Part shown: positions 24,601-37,710 of the stretch, piece after piece | Numbering within the stretch: position 1 is the stretch's first letter | Layout of the letters: every line of letters begins with the position of its first letter | NCBI RefSeq assembly: GCF_020740795.1 | Contig: NC_067300.1 | Coordinates: forward strand, 1,798,001 to 1,862,000 | Length of the DNA: 64,000 nt | Origin: Apus apus | Taxonomy: Eukaryota; Chordata; Aves; Apodiformes; Apodidae | Direction of reading: 5' to 3' | Notes under the pieces: generated by a model | What the model saw: only the letters and a program-made list of their open reading frames with translations | Database searches by the model: none | What the model was told of the DNA's origin: nothing | Position numbers and translations under genes: made by a program

Positions 24601-27600
24601 CTGAAAGGTCTTTTCCAACCAAAAGGATTCTATCAAGGTCCTGCATGTACAGAATTTGCTCTGACTGTGCTCTTTCCTTATGTCTTGTCACTCCTGAAGT
24701 TCATCCCAAGTCCTGGTATGTTTATCTGCCCCAGGACCTGGAACCTCCTGGGGATTCTGCAGGAAAGGTGACTTCTGCCCAGGTCATCCAAAGTCCTGTA
24801 AATAACAGGACTTGCAAGCCAACAGGCATCGGATTGTTGATGTTTTTAATGGTTTTTGCTTGGCACAGACAGCAGTTTGAGTGCAGGAAGGTGACCCTGG
24901 TGTGAACAGGCTTAGAAGAGCAAGGCTGGTGGGATCCAAACTCTTGGAGTCTAATGGTTTCCTGCTTCTTTGTGAATTGTCTTCAAAGATGTTCAGCCTC
25001 AGCTTAGCTTCAAACGTTCCAGCTTACGTGGACTTCAGCCTGTTGCATTTTCTAACATTCTGATCTCCATAATGCCTGAGTGTGGCTTCCAGGTGCCCAC
25101 TTAAATGTCTGTTAAAGACTTACTCTAAACATCCCTCAGCTTTTCATCATGGGCAGGATTGGGCAGCAGTTTTGTTGGTCCAACCTGCTGAACTTCTTGC
25201 TCTGTAGCTTTCCATCTGTTCAGTTCTGCTGGATTCAGTCTCCTGTGAGAACCAGGTGTAGGCTCCAGATGCTGGCAGGGATCAACACCTCCAACGGTTG
25301 CCCAGACCTGTTTGGAGCAAGTCTGCACAGCATGGAATCTAAATACTGGTGGCTGCCTGAAGTATTTTTTCTGTGATGTATAACACAAATAAGGTAACCA
25401 TAACACCATTAAAGTAACCTGGTGATAGAAGCAAAAACCTTTTTGACGTCGATTCCTCCGTCCCTGTGTTTTGGAGGGCTCAGGGCAAAGATTTGTGTTG
25501 TTTAGCTCTTGGAGAGCTGTGTGTTCCCCTTCTGGTTCCTGCCTTGTGGCTGTGCTCTGGGGGGCGTGACACTTGCCACCTTTAAGGAGGGGCTGACTTA
25601 TCTGACATGGATGTGTTGCATTTTTGGTAGGTGAGGTCAGCAGTGACAAGTCCAGCCCATGTCTGGGGTGATCAGGCGTGGTCCCTGCCCTGCGGAGATG
25701 ATTTCCACCAGCTGACAGATGTGAGCAGGGCTGTGTCACCCAGACTGCCATTTCCCTGTCCTTCTCTAAATTCGGATTTTTAGCCCATGGTGCTGGTGGC
25801 TGAAGACTGGAGAAGTCAGAATCTTGTTGCAGTTCTCAGCTTTAAACCACCTTGCAAGCTGGACCTGAGGCGCTTGGTGGGGCTTGGTTGGTTTCTATTG
25901 CCCCACTGCCTGCCAGCTCCTGGGAGTGCTGGTTCTTTGTTGCACTCAACAGAGCAGATGAGTCATGTTTATCTCATCCCTGTAGTGGGAAATTTTCTGC
26001 CTCTCTCAGATTCTCTGTGGCCTGGCTGCTCCCACACTTCGCCTGGTGCCACAGCGACAATCTGAGCTGCTCCCAAATTCCCCCTCTTCTCCTCCTCCTC
26101 TGTGGGCAGCACAGGGAATGGGACAGAAGACCTAAAATAGAAACTCTTATGCAGATAAGAGACAAGTCTGTCCTTGAAGCTGGTTAGGACATGCCCAGAG
26201 CTCAGCCTGCTCCAGAGCTTGAGAGATTTGGAGTGCTTTGTGCTCCGAGTTCTGATCACAGGGCTTACAGTTAAACATTATCTTAATCGGTTTCCTTAAT
26301 CTGTGGAGCAGATTGGAGATGGTTTATAACATCCCTCTATCTCAAGTATTCAGCTTGTCCTGGGTTTGGGTTTTCCTTCCCTCTCTGTTTTTTCCATGGT
26401 GTTCCTCAGAAGGGCTGAGGAAGTACACACTCAGGCTGGCTAGGGCAGAAGTCCTGCTTTTCTGTGTCCGACGTGGGAAACAGTAGGAAAAATGAAAATG
26501 TTTCATTTCCAGGTTCAGTGGCAGAGCTCACAGCTCACTCCCCTCCCAAGTGAAGCCTGGGCAATGTATAAACCCAGACTCTCCCTTGTGCCTGCATGGA
26601 ACATGGGTATGCCCTGAAGCTGGAACAATATCTCTGCCTGGACAGTTAGGGTAGGAAGAGCCACGTGAGGCATCGGTGTCATGCAGAGACACTTCACAAA
26701 CATCCTGGGAAAGTCTGAGCTGGAGGAACTTGGTGCTGGTGTTTTCTGAGAAGTGCCCTTCAGATGATCTTAGGAACTTGGCAGGATGGAGCTGCTGTTT
26801 TGTAGGCATTTGGACTAAAAGCAGGCTGAAGAAACTATTTCAAAGGCACCATGAGAGCAAACTGCTTGTGCTTAGGGAAATTGCACAGCTTGCAGCTAGT
26901 GAAAATGTGGGTCTGAGGGCACGTCTGTAAGTCCCGTGGGGATCTTGCTGCACTTAGTCACTTCTCTTCGAGGAAATATCTTTTGCATATCAGTAGTACA
27001 GAAGAAGGGCAAGAGAGACATGAACTCTCTCACTTGGCTGATACAGTTTGTGTCACTGAAGCCTTGTGTCACTCTTGGTCCTGACGTCTAGAAAGAGCTC
27101 CTTGCCAGGGTGGGAAGTAATTCTGTTCCCACCCTCCCCATATTTCCTGGGAAACGTTGCTCCTTCTGTCCCATTCCGGCTGGAGATGCTTCACTTGTAC
27201 TAAACCAAGATACATGTCTGGGCAGCTCTGGTCAGTCTGGGTTGCACAGAAATGTTTGTGGGTGGCACCTCCCAGCGTTGCACCCGTTGTAGCCACATAT
27301 AGGCTACAGCAAATGTAGGCTTGGAGTTGCCTGGAGATCAGAATCCTCTGCTGTTTGGGAGTTTTGTGTGGTGTTTATGAAGATACCAAGTCTTGGCACT
27401 AGTTGTGTCTTGTTTATGCCTGCTCTCTTTGTGTATTCAGATGAGATCTGTTTCATACATGTAGGGAGATCTGACCAGTTCTTTTGGGCCAAGCAAGTAG
27501 CTTGTTAAGCCATGGAAGGCTCTGGCTCCTCTGCCCACAGATGTGCAAAGGAATGAAGGGATCTGTGGGTGAATTGCTGCTTTGTACCCTGTCAGACTGG

Positions 27601-30600
27601 GGCTCCAACTGCCCTGTGGTTGTTTGGGCACTGGAATCTCTTCTTGTCCAACAGAGTCAAGGGAAGAGTTAACTAAGAGTTGCCTGCCTTTCCATGCTCT
27701 TCGGACTGTCCCTACCCTGTCACTTCTCATCAGGAATTTGAAACTTCCCTGTGTCTTGAACAAGGAGTTTAATATTTCGAATCTCCATGCATTGCCTCTG
27801 TCTACCATGTGCTTCAGCATATTGATTACACAGAGCTGGCTTTGTGGGTTGCCTTGTAAATGGAGACTTTCTTGTTTTGCCTTGTGGCTTGGGAGCTGGG
27901 ATGTGGTCCTGGAGGCAAACTCCCCTTTGCCAGCAACACCCCGCTCCCTTGACATGCTACTGCTGTAAATCTGTAGTGCTTCTGGCTTGTGATGCAAGAG
28001 TAAGTTAATGGCTGAGCAAAACTCAGTGTTACTCTTGGGAAACACTTCCTGGAAAGGTATGATCAAGTGGAGCAGCCAATTCCTGTGCCCCAGAACTCTT
28101 CTTTCTGTACTGAATGACAGAAAAGTACATTTCTGCAATGCCATCTGCAATTTCCTGGCCATACTCAGGCTACTTCAGCCAGAGCAGTGCAGGTATAATC
28201 TTGCAGGAACCAAGCCTCAAGTCCCTTCCATTCCTAGGTGTCCCTGTCAGGGAAAAACTCTTTCTTCCTGTGTCAAGGAAAGGCTTTAATGGTACAAAAG
28301 CTCCTGAATGACAGCAAATGTCTTGGTAATATGCTGATGATACTGTAGCCCTCAGGGTACTAGTCCAGGCTGCTGTGCTTAGAGATTGTGCCTGGAGTTA
28401 ATTCAGCCATTTGGGCTGACACATGACCGTGTTGTCAGGACAAGTACAGGCATGCAGATAACCTGATTACTAACTCCTGTGTAAGGGCTTATTTCCCCCA
28501 GAATTCTTTATCTAAAAGTTTCATAGAGAAAACTGCATCTCATGAGAGCTGTCCAGATCATTGACTGCAGGTTGTAACAAAAAAAATGAAGGTCCCTGCA
28601 GAGAGATGTGATTTATGAGTTCCTCCTCCACCTTGTTTTACTAAATTTGCTGACCTGTGAGAACAGTCAGGCTGAGTCAGATGGAAGGATCAGGGTAAAC
28701 CCTTTGGGGAACTTCAGCAACTGTAAAATATCAGCTTGGTCCCTCTGTGTCCAGTCTCACAGGCAGTTATTTGTCTGTGCAGGGACCTTCCCTCTCACCC
28801 CATGGTAGAGGTGTGAGGTGTTGAGGGGCCCACCTCCTAGCACAGATCCTGAGCTCTGCTGGGCAGAGCCTCCACCACCCTACCAAATGGGCTTTGGTGC
28901 CTGAGGAGCTTTCCTGCCCAGCTTGGGGTGCTGCAGTTCTCAGGTGCCTGGTCTTGTGTTTTTGTCTCACTGACCGAATCTCTGGACAACTAGTGCAGCA
29001 ACAAAGCTCAGTGTAAGGACTGCACAGAAGCATAAGGTGATCTTTCTTCAAACCACTGATTTTTTTTTGTCCATGCTTTGTCCTGTCAGAGATGTCAGTC
29101 ACATTCTTTTGTTTTCATGCTGAATTGTTGTCCACCCTTCCTGCAGATACAGCCGAAACCCTCCTGCTGCCTTTGCTGAGAAGGGAGGAGGCATTTGGCT
29201 GACCAGGTGTGACAAGCTGTTAAACCAGCTGCTTTAGATCACACCCAGCAGCACGCTGGCAGGTTGGCAGCTGGTGCATGTCCTCAGGAGGCAGCACGGT
29301 CACTGATTTTTGTCATTTCAGCATTATATTACTTGGGGGAGAGGGGATGATTAGAGGAAAATCAGTACCTGAAAAGAGCAAATCTTGATCCCTGGTGCTA
29401 CTCAGCTGGTGGATCTTGTGAAGTACTTGGGAGTGTAACCACATTACCTAAAACTTGCTGTCCCCCTCTTGTCTCCATGAAACAGCTGCTGCCCTTCTCC
29501 AGGCTCTGCAGCAGCGTTTGGAAGTGCTGCAGGCACCCTGTGGTGTTAGCAGGGAGAAACTCCAGCTTGTGCTCCATGACCTGTCACCCCACTCAGCTCC
29601 ATGTGCTGAGCAGGGATGGCAGTGGGGTCCCTTCCAGCCCCCTGTGAGAGCCACGGGCTTGGGGGGTGGCTGTTGGCAATCTCTCTGCAGGGAAGGGGAA
29701 ATGGGCTCCATAATTTCTGGTAGGCTGCTACAAGGGGGATCAGTATGCTGACCCTGACTGTCCTTGCTGGAATGTGATGGGGTTTTTTTTCACCTTCTTT
29801 TTTTTCTTCTAATACTAGAACAGTATTCTTTTCTTACTATTACAAGGTGAGGATTTGCACTACCAAAAGGGTCCCTATTGAAAGGGTGTAAAGCACCCTA
29901 CGTTACACTTTGGCTTTGCCACACCTGCCAGGGAGCAATTATGATGATACGGGGAGAAGAGCAAAGCCACATTAGAGAGGTTGCTTCTGAGGATGCTGAT
30001 TAGCCCCATGGTTTGCTCCAGAGACTCATGATGATATCCCTATCCCTGTAGACTTTCCCACCTTGGCTTCTGGAGGTGAGGTGACTGCTGATTTGCATTG
30101 TTCCTGTCACAAGCTGTTTTCTGTAAACTGTTTTAGTTCTAGTACAGAGCTCTTTCACACTTGTTTGGGGTTAAACTGGGTCCTGCCAGCCTGCGTCACC
30201 CGCAACAAGGTTGAATTTATATTGCTTTTCAAAGTGAGACATATATCACTGCTCGTATTTATGCTTGTTGATGATGTTTCCCCTGGGTGCTCCATTACTC
30301 ATTACTGTTCAATTCCAAGCAAATAAAGAAATGATCTTTGCTATGGCAACAGGAATTTGGGGGCTGAACAGCACAATATTCCCTGAAAAGCCTGCCCTAT
30401 TCTTTCTGATTGCTGGGCAGGTATTAATAGATAGGTAAATGGTTTTGGGTTGGACCCTGGTTTTGTGACAGTTCTGGGTGAAGCATTCAGCTGAGCAAAT
30501 AGTGACAAATCCCTGCAAACATCCACAGCTGAAGGGTGCAGAATTCCTCATTTCTCCAGCTAGCAGCAGAAGCGGGGGAACTTCTGCTGAGACATGATGA

Positions 30601-33600
30601 AATATGTCCTCTGGCTGGAGTGTGCTTGGCTTTTCTGGGATACATTTTCCTTTTAAAGGAAATTATCTCTGTTGCCTTTTGTGTTTCCATAGAAGTCTGC
30701 GTGGGCTGGCAAAGGGCTGGCTGTGCAGGCCTATTGTCTGGGTCATTGCTGGGCTCCTGATTTTTCTTTTAGATATTTCTTGGAACCAAACCTGCCTGTG
30801 TTCCCTACTCACAGTCCTCAGTGCTGCTCATATCGACCCATGTGTCCCCTCTTTCCACCTGAATAAGTTGTGCTCCCAACTTCAGAGCTGCTTTGTGCTT
30901 CCCCTGAAGCCTCACATCTGGGGAGGGGAGTTCACGTGGGGAACCTGAGTGGTGCCCACAGCTCTTGGCAGGCTTGTAGCTCTGGGTTCCAGGGCTGTTT
31001 TCCCTCTGCTTTGCATGGGCAGGTGGGTCACCTGCAGGAGTCCAACCCTGTGCCAGCACCGGGTTGTTCCCGGTGTTTGCTTTGCCTGGGTGCGCCCCGA
31101 CACGCTGCTGTGGAGCAGCCCTGGGGCTCCTCCTGCTTCCTGGCAGCAGGACATGGGTGGGGGGGGTTAGGATGTGACCCTGGAGCACGACAGCGTGGGG
31201 TTTTTGGGGTGGTGTTGTGCCAGGGTGTCAGGCCCCACCTGGGCAGTGCTGGCTGGAGGTGTTGCTGAAGCAGCAGGTTGTCTTGTCCTGAGCTGGGGCC
31301 CTGGGTGCCTGGGGCTGGCACTGCTCTGGTTAATGATTACTGGTCTGAATGGCTCCAGCCTGGCCTCCTGCAGCGCTGGGGCCTCTCTGCAACCCCACCA
31401 ACCCTGGTGGCAGAGCGTTCTGCAGGACACCCAGCCCTGCTCCAGGGAGCAAGCGTGGCTGTGGGCACGTGGAGCTGCCTTGGCTCAGCCCTTGGGCTGG
31501 GCTGCTGGCAGGTTTCCTCTGGGCTCTGCATGGGGGAGTGTCTCCTGGTAATTTCTGCTGCTTACTTTGGTTTTACTCCCTGGAAGGGCAGTTTTCTCTT
31601 CTTGCACTACACACAGCTTTGGTCCAAATTGGACTCAAAGTAACTTTCCTTACAGATTTCCTCCTGATACCAGAAATCCAGCAAAAACCTAGTTCCATCT
31701 CCCAGTCTTAAATTTTAAAAACAGGGCACATCTCTCCTTATCCCTTTTATTTTTTGTGTTTGGCCACGTACTTTTTGCCCACCAGCACAGTTGCCAGCAC
31801 TGGTAAGCAGCCCGTGTGCAGTGGAGAGCTGTGTTCTGGGGTAGCTTCTGAGCTTCCAGGAGCTCTGGGCAGCTCAGCCCTCGTGGCCTTGGTGCCTGGC
31901 AGGCTGGCTCATCCCCACAGCACAGGCTCCACATTGTGAGCAGTCACTGCTTGGCTCGGATCAGGGAGCATCTAGGTCAGCAGCAAGGGTGAGAACTTCA
32001 GGGAACAGCAATTGGGATGCTCTGATCTTTAGGGCCTTTTTATTCCAACCCCTTTTCTCTGGAATGTAATCATTCCTCTCGCTATGGGTCCTCTGGAGAA
32101 GATGAGAGTGGCTCAGGCTGGGGCAGGGAATGGGGAAAGGCAGCTTGTTGCCCTCTCTGGATGCTATTTCCATCTTTCCTTCTCCTATCACCAGCAACCA
32201 TGCCCTTTTAATTCTGTTCAGAACCCTAGTAGCTCAATGTTAATTGTAGTTAGAAGTAAAGGGATCACAACACCCTTTGAGGCTCCTGAACCTTGATCCA
32301 CATTGGCTACATACTTCCCTACTTCTGGCATAAACTAATTCCTGGCAAGCTCATCCCCCTTGTTTGTCTGTTGTGTGCTGGCATCAGCTGTTCTCCTCTG
32401 CTCCTTGGTGTTTGTTTTCTTGGTGTACTTACAAAGAGCTGTTGTGCTCTTTCTCAGCCTTCATTTTTACTCTGAACAGGCTGAATCTGCTCTCCACCTG
32501 TTGAGATGACTTGTAACAGAGCTTCTCAGCAGAACAGTAGATAATGATTAGGACATGTAAAGCTGCAGAGGAACAACCCCTTCCCTCAGCTTTCACTCTG
32601 AAGAGCACATCTGGAGTTACTGTGTCTGGGTTTGGGCATCCTGCTGCAGGATAGGTGGAAAAACTGGAGCAAGTCCAGCAGAGGCTACCAAAGAGCTCCT
32701 GGGGCTGGGGGTAATGGCATATGAGGAGAAGCTGAGGGAACTGGTTTGTTCAGCCTGGAGGAGAGAATGGGGGAGTCCAGTTGCTGCCTTCCACTGCCTG
32801 CTGGGTGTTACAGGGAGGATGGAGCCAGGCAGTCCTTACTCCTTAATATGATGATTACACTCCTGTAGCCAATCCAGATTTTCTCAGTTATTCACAGGTG
32901 GTGAGTTTCTTGTAGAGCAAAGTTAAACATTGTCTCATTTCTAGTGTTCTTGCTCTCCAGTTTTCTGAATGACCCATAAAAATCTGTTTTTTTCTGTGGT
33001 GAACTCCCATGTTGGAGTCATTGTCATTCTCCATCTCTCTGTTATTGTTCAAAAGTCATTAGTGAGAGTACTAAATAAAACCCTTCTCAAAACAGAACCT
33101 TTAGGTACCTTCCACTTTTCCAGTGTTCTCCCTCTACTGTCACCTGTCACCATCTCTCCTTTAGCTGCTTCCATCTTCTCACTTGTGGTGTTAAACCCTG
33201 TTTTTATTTAGCTTCAATAGCTTTTTGCCAGGATGTCCTCCCAGAGATGCAGTCCTGATTGCTGATGTTTGTGTACTCTAGAGCAGGGGTACACAAGTTG
33301 GCAGGCATTAGCAATGTCACCTTTCCACCATGTGGATGCTTTCCTGTCCTCCTTGGCAACCCTGATCCCTCTTGAGGGTCATGCCAGCAGCTCCTCTTGG
33401 CTGCTGGGCATCCATGTTAGGTGATGGCCAGGTGTGTGCTGGGGCAAAAATCCAGAGGTACTCTGGAGCTCTCAGCCTCCTGACTCCATCCCATCCCTTT
33501 GGCTACCTGCCTTTGTGGTTTCTCTCAGCACAGTAAGAGGTTTGACAAGGCATGTGGGGAAAGGTGGGGGGACATGCAATGGCTCCCTTAAACCAGGGTG

Positions 33601-35047
33601 AAACCTGGGGTGGGAGGTGGCCATTGTCAGAGCAAGTGTTGGATTTCTTGTGCTGCTTTCTAATAATTCTCCTTTGCTGTTGTCTAGATGAAGATCTCTT
33701 TCAATGAGACAAGTTTGCAGACCATGTTTGAATATCCATCAGAGAGCTCGCTGGCAGAAGAGGAAGAGGAAGGACATGCTTCTGAAACAGAGGAGGACAA
33801 ATCTCGCACCTTTTACATTCCGCGTCCAAATAGCACTTTGCATCCCAGTACACCTAACTCAGGTGAGCGAGGCACTGTGGTGGCACTGGGGAGTTACTGG
33901 TGGTGTCTGACACTGTCCATGTTCCCTGCAGCCCCTTACAGGGCTCCACAGAACTGGAAATGACAATGGAGGTGACTTCTGCCAGCTGAGAGCAGAACTG
34001 GGGCCTGGTGGGGACAGGGCCCCAACCAGAACAGGGAACTGCAGGTGGGCAGCTTCCGTGCTCTCCTGGCCAGGATCCTGATCCTGTTTCATTTTGGGGC
34101 AATGAGAAATACTCACGTCAGCTTTGTCCTTCCAACAGATTTATCCAGCTACACCCCAAAGCACTCTGTGAAGTTCAGTGAGTGGCAGGAGCAGAAGTAT
34201 GAGGAGATGCCTGCTGTGGAGGGATCCCTCCCAAAGGAAGCTGATTCCCATGGGAACCAAGAGATGGTGAGACTTGAAATAAGCAGGGCTTGGCTGTGTC
34301 CTGCTGTGCTCTTATCTGGTGCTTGGGTGGGTCTGGGTAGTGGATGGGACGGGATGTGCCTTCCTCTGAACACCTGTGGCTGTGCTGGCTGCCCAGGGTG
34401 GCTGTTCAAGCTGTGCCACTGAAGTGGGACACAAGGTCCTGGTGGCACTGGCAGACCCACTGTGGAGAATAGCCATGGGAAAAGAAAAAGGGCCTCCTCT
34501 GTCTGTAAAGAAGTAGACACAACAATATGAAACCAGCTAAGGGCCAGGGCTGGCTGTGAGCAGCAGGGTGAAGGTTGACAAAAATCAGAACAGTGTTTAT
34601 CATGTGCTCGGTGTGTGGTTGGCTACATCCTGGGAGCCCCAAGTCTGTGTATGTGCCAAGGAGCAGGTGTGAGTGCTGTTTGCACTCTCTACCCCAGTTG
34701 CTTATTCTCAGTTCCCACTGTAAAAGTACATAAGGGAGCATTTTCCCATAATAAACGATTCCACTGCTTCTCACCCTGGAGCCCGTGTCTGATCCCAGCA
34801 CAACCTGCCTCTCCCCGGGAGGCAGCTGGGACACCTTCCTACCCCAGGGTTTGGAGGGGGGGAAACTAAATGTGCTGGCTAGCCCCAGGCAAGGTGCCAA
34901 CGCAGCCTTCACCCTCCAAAGGTGTGGGCACTCATTTGCTTTGGATTTGATGCCACCTCCATCTCCCCTCTGCTTTCTCCACAGCTCACCCCAGCCGAGA
35001 AGGGCGGGCTCTCTGATTTCAGCAGCGAACCCGCTCTCTACTTCTGA
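17958..35047 (+). CDS. TPRN: TPRN, taperin
   Basis: Taperin is a PP1- and actin-binding protein at the tapered base of hair-cell stereocilia; human mutations cause deafness DFNB79. Exons: 17958-20039, 33688-33862, 34139-34266 and 34985-35047. All junctions are GT-AG and the total is 815 residues, against about 711 in human. The start has a strong context (GCCGCCATGA). Taperin/phostensin blocks in order are WKREILERKRAKLA (18-31), LRENPFMRLESERRRLRQ, YSAVPGIRTIRADNILIIES, two FTV motifs (SFTVTPRG near 362, TFTVMPKRK near 608), KKRYPTVNEIEVIGGYLSLE (from 662), the PP1-docking motif KISF (696-699, first codons of exon 2), and the tail SDFSSEPALYF. Residues about 215-520 are Pro/Ala-rich and hold in-frame tandem repeats. 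An acidic run (EEEEEEEEE) lies near 635. Convergent with SSNA1. Confidence 0.95.
18735..18806 (+). repeat. 24-bp coding minisatellite in TPRN exon 1
   Basis: Three in-frame 24-bp units encode APRPVSPV, at residues 260-283. A degenerate fourth unit follows (PPRPVTPQ). Each unit carries an S-P dipeptide, a minimal proline-directed kinase site. Confidence 0.92.
18888..18995 (+). repeat. 36-bp coding minisatellite in TPRN exon 1
   Basis: Three in-frame 36-bp units encode AAPQAAPAAPKA (the middle copy has V for A), at residues 311-346. The copies are nearly identical in DNA, which suggests recent unequal exchange or slippage. The array probably varies in length between individuals. Confidence 0.93.
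21607..21755 (+). repeat. CR1 LINE 3' fragment, diverged
   Basis: It holds the CR1 3'-end blocks GGTGGCATCTCCATCCTTGG, GAGCAACTGATCTGGTTGGA and TTTCCCAACCTAAAATGCCA followed by TGTGATTCTT. It lies in TPRN intron 1, truncated and non-coding. Confidence 0.75.
24161..24635 (+). repeat. CR1 LINE 3' fragment, longest in the window
   Basis: About 475 bp of CR1 3' end. It runs from CACAGCAAGAAGGACATGGA through GTGTCCAGAGAAGGGCAGCG, GTTCAGCCTGGAACAAAGGA, GGCCCAGGCTGCCCAGGGCA and GGACTGGGTGATCTGAAAGG to GGATTCTATCA. It spans the extreme C-terminal reverse-transcriptase remnant and the 3' UTR, with frame-breaking changes. Confidence 0.93.
32618..32828 (+). repeat. CR1 LINE internal fragment
   Basis: Truncated at both ends. 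Recognisable blocks are ACTGGAGCAAGTCCAGCAGA, GAGGAGAAGCTGAGGGAACT and GTTCAGCCTGGAGGAGAGAA. It lies about 0.9 kb before TPRN exon 2. Confidence 0.75.
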
Positions 35048-37633
35048 TGCTCCATCCCCTGGTCTGCAGCAGCAGCTGCTGGGCGGGATGTGACAGTGCA
35101 GCTTCCCAACCTCCCTGCAAGCTCCACAGAAAGAAGCTTCTGGGTCCCTCCCTCACCACGGTTTTCATTGGATCCTGATGCCAAGGATGGACTAGATGCT
35201 ATTGGGCATCTTCGGAGAATATTTGCACTGGATTCTGGGACCTGACTACTAGTTTTAAGGCATATATGGTTTTTATTCTGCCTGTGGCCTTATATATTCC
35301 TTGTTCAAGATCAGCTGCTGATGAGGCAAGCATCATAAGAATGGATCTGTAATCCTGGGATGGAGGTAGATTCTCTCAGTGCTTGTCTGAGTCCACTCAT
35401 CCAGGTACTCGGCAGGGTCTGGACAGCTTCTGTAACTCCTCTCCCACCAGAAGCCCCAGTGAAGAACAGCTCTGGAGTTGGAGCACTGGGAGTATCTGTG
35501 CAGTCAGCTGGATTCCCAGAGGTGGTTGTGATTTGACAGCTAGATTGGGTGTCATTTTGGACTGTTGTGGTTTGTGGTTTGTTCTCAGCATGTTTCTGGG
35601 TCTAGTTTCACTGAACCATCATGGGTGTGCCAGTTAAGTTCTTGTGAAGGAAGCTGAACCCACTGTGTGAGGGGTGGGAGGGAAACACATGCCTTTAGCT
35701 TTAGGTGTCATTTTTGCACTGATCTTTAAACAGAGTTGTCCAGACTGGCTTGATCCTCTTGAAGTTTCCCAAACATTGGCCATAGCTTTGATGTGTCCAT
35801 CCCCAGTCCTGGCATTGGGTCTCTGCTGGTTGTGCTTCAGTTTGCCAGTTCCTCCTGTGGCTTCGTTCCAGCATCTGATGGTGGCCAGGACCAAGATTTC
35901 CCTGTCTTGGTTGGCAGGGAGGCTTCCTTCAGGCCACACTCGCTCTGCTCCTCTCATGCAAAGCACAGGAGGGCCATTTCACTCCTTTCTTCTGCAGAAC
36001 TTGAACAAGGAATATAGTATTTTTTTTTTCTAGGATTTTTATAGTTCTGTTGTAATTGTTTAATGCAGCCAATATGCAAAGGAATCTGCTAGACTGTTCC
36101 ATTTACGTTTTCTACTACTGTAAACTCAGGGTCAAAATTGCACTCTGGAGAAGACAGAACGCTGCTGCTAATGTGATTTGTACTTCTGGGATTAAAAGAG
36201 ATGCAGTTGGAATAGAGAATGGCCTCCTTGGGCTTTATGAAATGAGGGGGACCCCAGCGTGCAGCTCTGTCCAAAGGAACAGGCTGATTAAATTTGATAC
36301 TTTCATTGGTTTGTCTATTTTATATATACACACACACGATGAACATCTAGTCAAGCTGACACTGGTTTATGAACTGCAAGTGCTCTGCATACCTTGCACT
36401 TGTTTGGGTGTATGTTGTAGCAGCAGGAGGAAGGTGTTCCTGCTGAAAAATACAGACTGCAAGTTAAGACATACTTCTGGTTCTTCTGCCCTGGGTGCCT
36501 AAATATTTCTGGAAAGATAATGCAAAAAAAATTAGGTACTCAGCAGCTTGTTAGTTGTTGGCTGGAGGGGCCACAAGGGAACACTTTCCACCTTCTTGTA
36601 CTTCTATGGCTTGTCCTTTTCAGGGTAACTCAAGATCTGCTCCTTGTGGGACCTCCCAGGAGCAGTGTGTGGCTGGCAGCACATCTGCCTGACATGACAC
36701 AAGTTCTGTTGGAACAGCATGTCTTAAGGCTTCTCCCACTAATGAAATGTTTCAGGAGGAGAAGCTGACTGGGGTGGAATGAGGAAAAATACAGGGCTGC
36801 TAGTGACTGATAGATTTAAGGGAGGAGTAAGTTATCAAACGTGTGGAGTTAAACACTGGGCAGTGCCCACAGCCAGTAGCTGTGCAGGGAGCCAGAGATC
36901 AGGGACTGTATTTGAAGCAAAGATTATGCACAGCTTTTGTAGCAGAAAAGGTCCCAGGGAGCATCTTGCCCTGTGGGAAGGCTCAGGCCAGTTTAAGGCA
37001 GCTCTGCCTCTAGATTTGCAACTCAACAAAACTGCAGGTGGCAAAGCAAAAGCTGCTTGTAATTAAAGTTAGGGACCAGGTGTCTGAACTAGCCCTGACT
37101 CTGTTCTGCTGGGGACCAACGAGAAATGCTAATGCCAGCAACATCCTGCAGCTTGTTCCATGCTAAACTGCAGCTCTGGTACTTTGTGTTCTCGGTGATT
37201 AGCTCTGTGCCTACAACTTCCCTGCTCAGGAGAGGCTCAGTGGAGGTGTGGGAGTGCAGAGTGTGCTCCTCCAGAGGAGCTCAGCCTGCCCTGTTGTGGT
37301 GCTGGCTTCTCTACTCCTTCCAGTTCTCCTGCTCTACCTTGTAGCTGTGATTTGCCAAGTGCTGCCTCTGCACTTCCCAGCTTTGTGCTCTAATCCCTGC
37401 CTGTGCCAGCTGAACTCTTAGCTTGGCAGAGCAAGGTGAATGCTGCTTTGAGGGCAGAAGCATTAGCTGATCAACCACCTCCTGGGATGTGCTTCAGTAT
37501 CATGGTGCTCAAAATAGTGTGTATTTTTTAATCAGATACCTACTCTGATCTTTAGGATTTCAGGATTAACTTTAGGAGATCTCTAAACCAAAGTTTATCT
37601 GAAAGGAAAATCTACTTCTGCAAAACAAAGACT
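35048..37633 (+). other. TPRN 3' UTR and TPRN/SSNA1 convergent spacer
   Basis: The region after the TPRN stop shows no canonical AATAAA that I can find on the plus strand. Possible variant signals are ATTAAA at 36191-36196, 36287-36292 and 37062-37067. The TPRN transcript may therefore run well toward SSNA1. No other gene is visible. Confidence 0.45.
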
Positions 37634-37639
37634 TTTATT
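37634..37639 (-). terminator. SSNA1 polyadenylation signal
   Basis: TTTATT on the plus strand reads AATAAA on the SSNA1 strand. It lies 72 bp past the SSNA1 stop, giving a short 3' UTR. Confidence 0.65.
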
Positions 37640-37710
37640 AAATGTGGCATTAATGTAACAGAACAGCAGCTGTCCCAGACCAACAGGACTTTCCAGGTTG
37701 AAGAACAAGT

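Larger units (their letters stand above)
20040..33687 (+). other. TPRN intron 1 (13.6 kb)
   Basis: The donor is AAG|GTAACT and the acceptor is TTGTCTAG|ATGAAG. The intron contains three plus-strand CR1 fragments (21607-21755, 24161-24635, 32618-32828). Open frames within it, for example 208 codons on the minus strand at 25125-25751 and 241 codons at 27437-28162, encode nothing I recognise. The single-exon gene TMEM203, which neighbours TPRN in mammals, is not here. Confidence 0.85.

Noticed and set aside
25125-28162. Minus-strand frames of 208 and 241 codons in TPRN intron 1
   Set aside because: No domain, no ERV or LINE reverse-transcriptase motif and no CpG-island promoter. Treated as chance open frames.
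33688-33690. ATG at the first bases of TPRN exon 2 as a separate gene start
   Set aside because: The ATG is immediately preceded by a splice acceptor (TTGTCTAG), and the encoded MKISF block continues the RRKK end of exon 1, as in the phostensin/taperin family.
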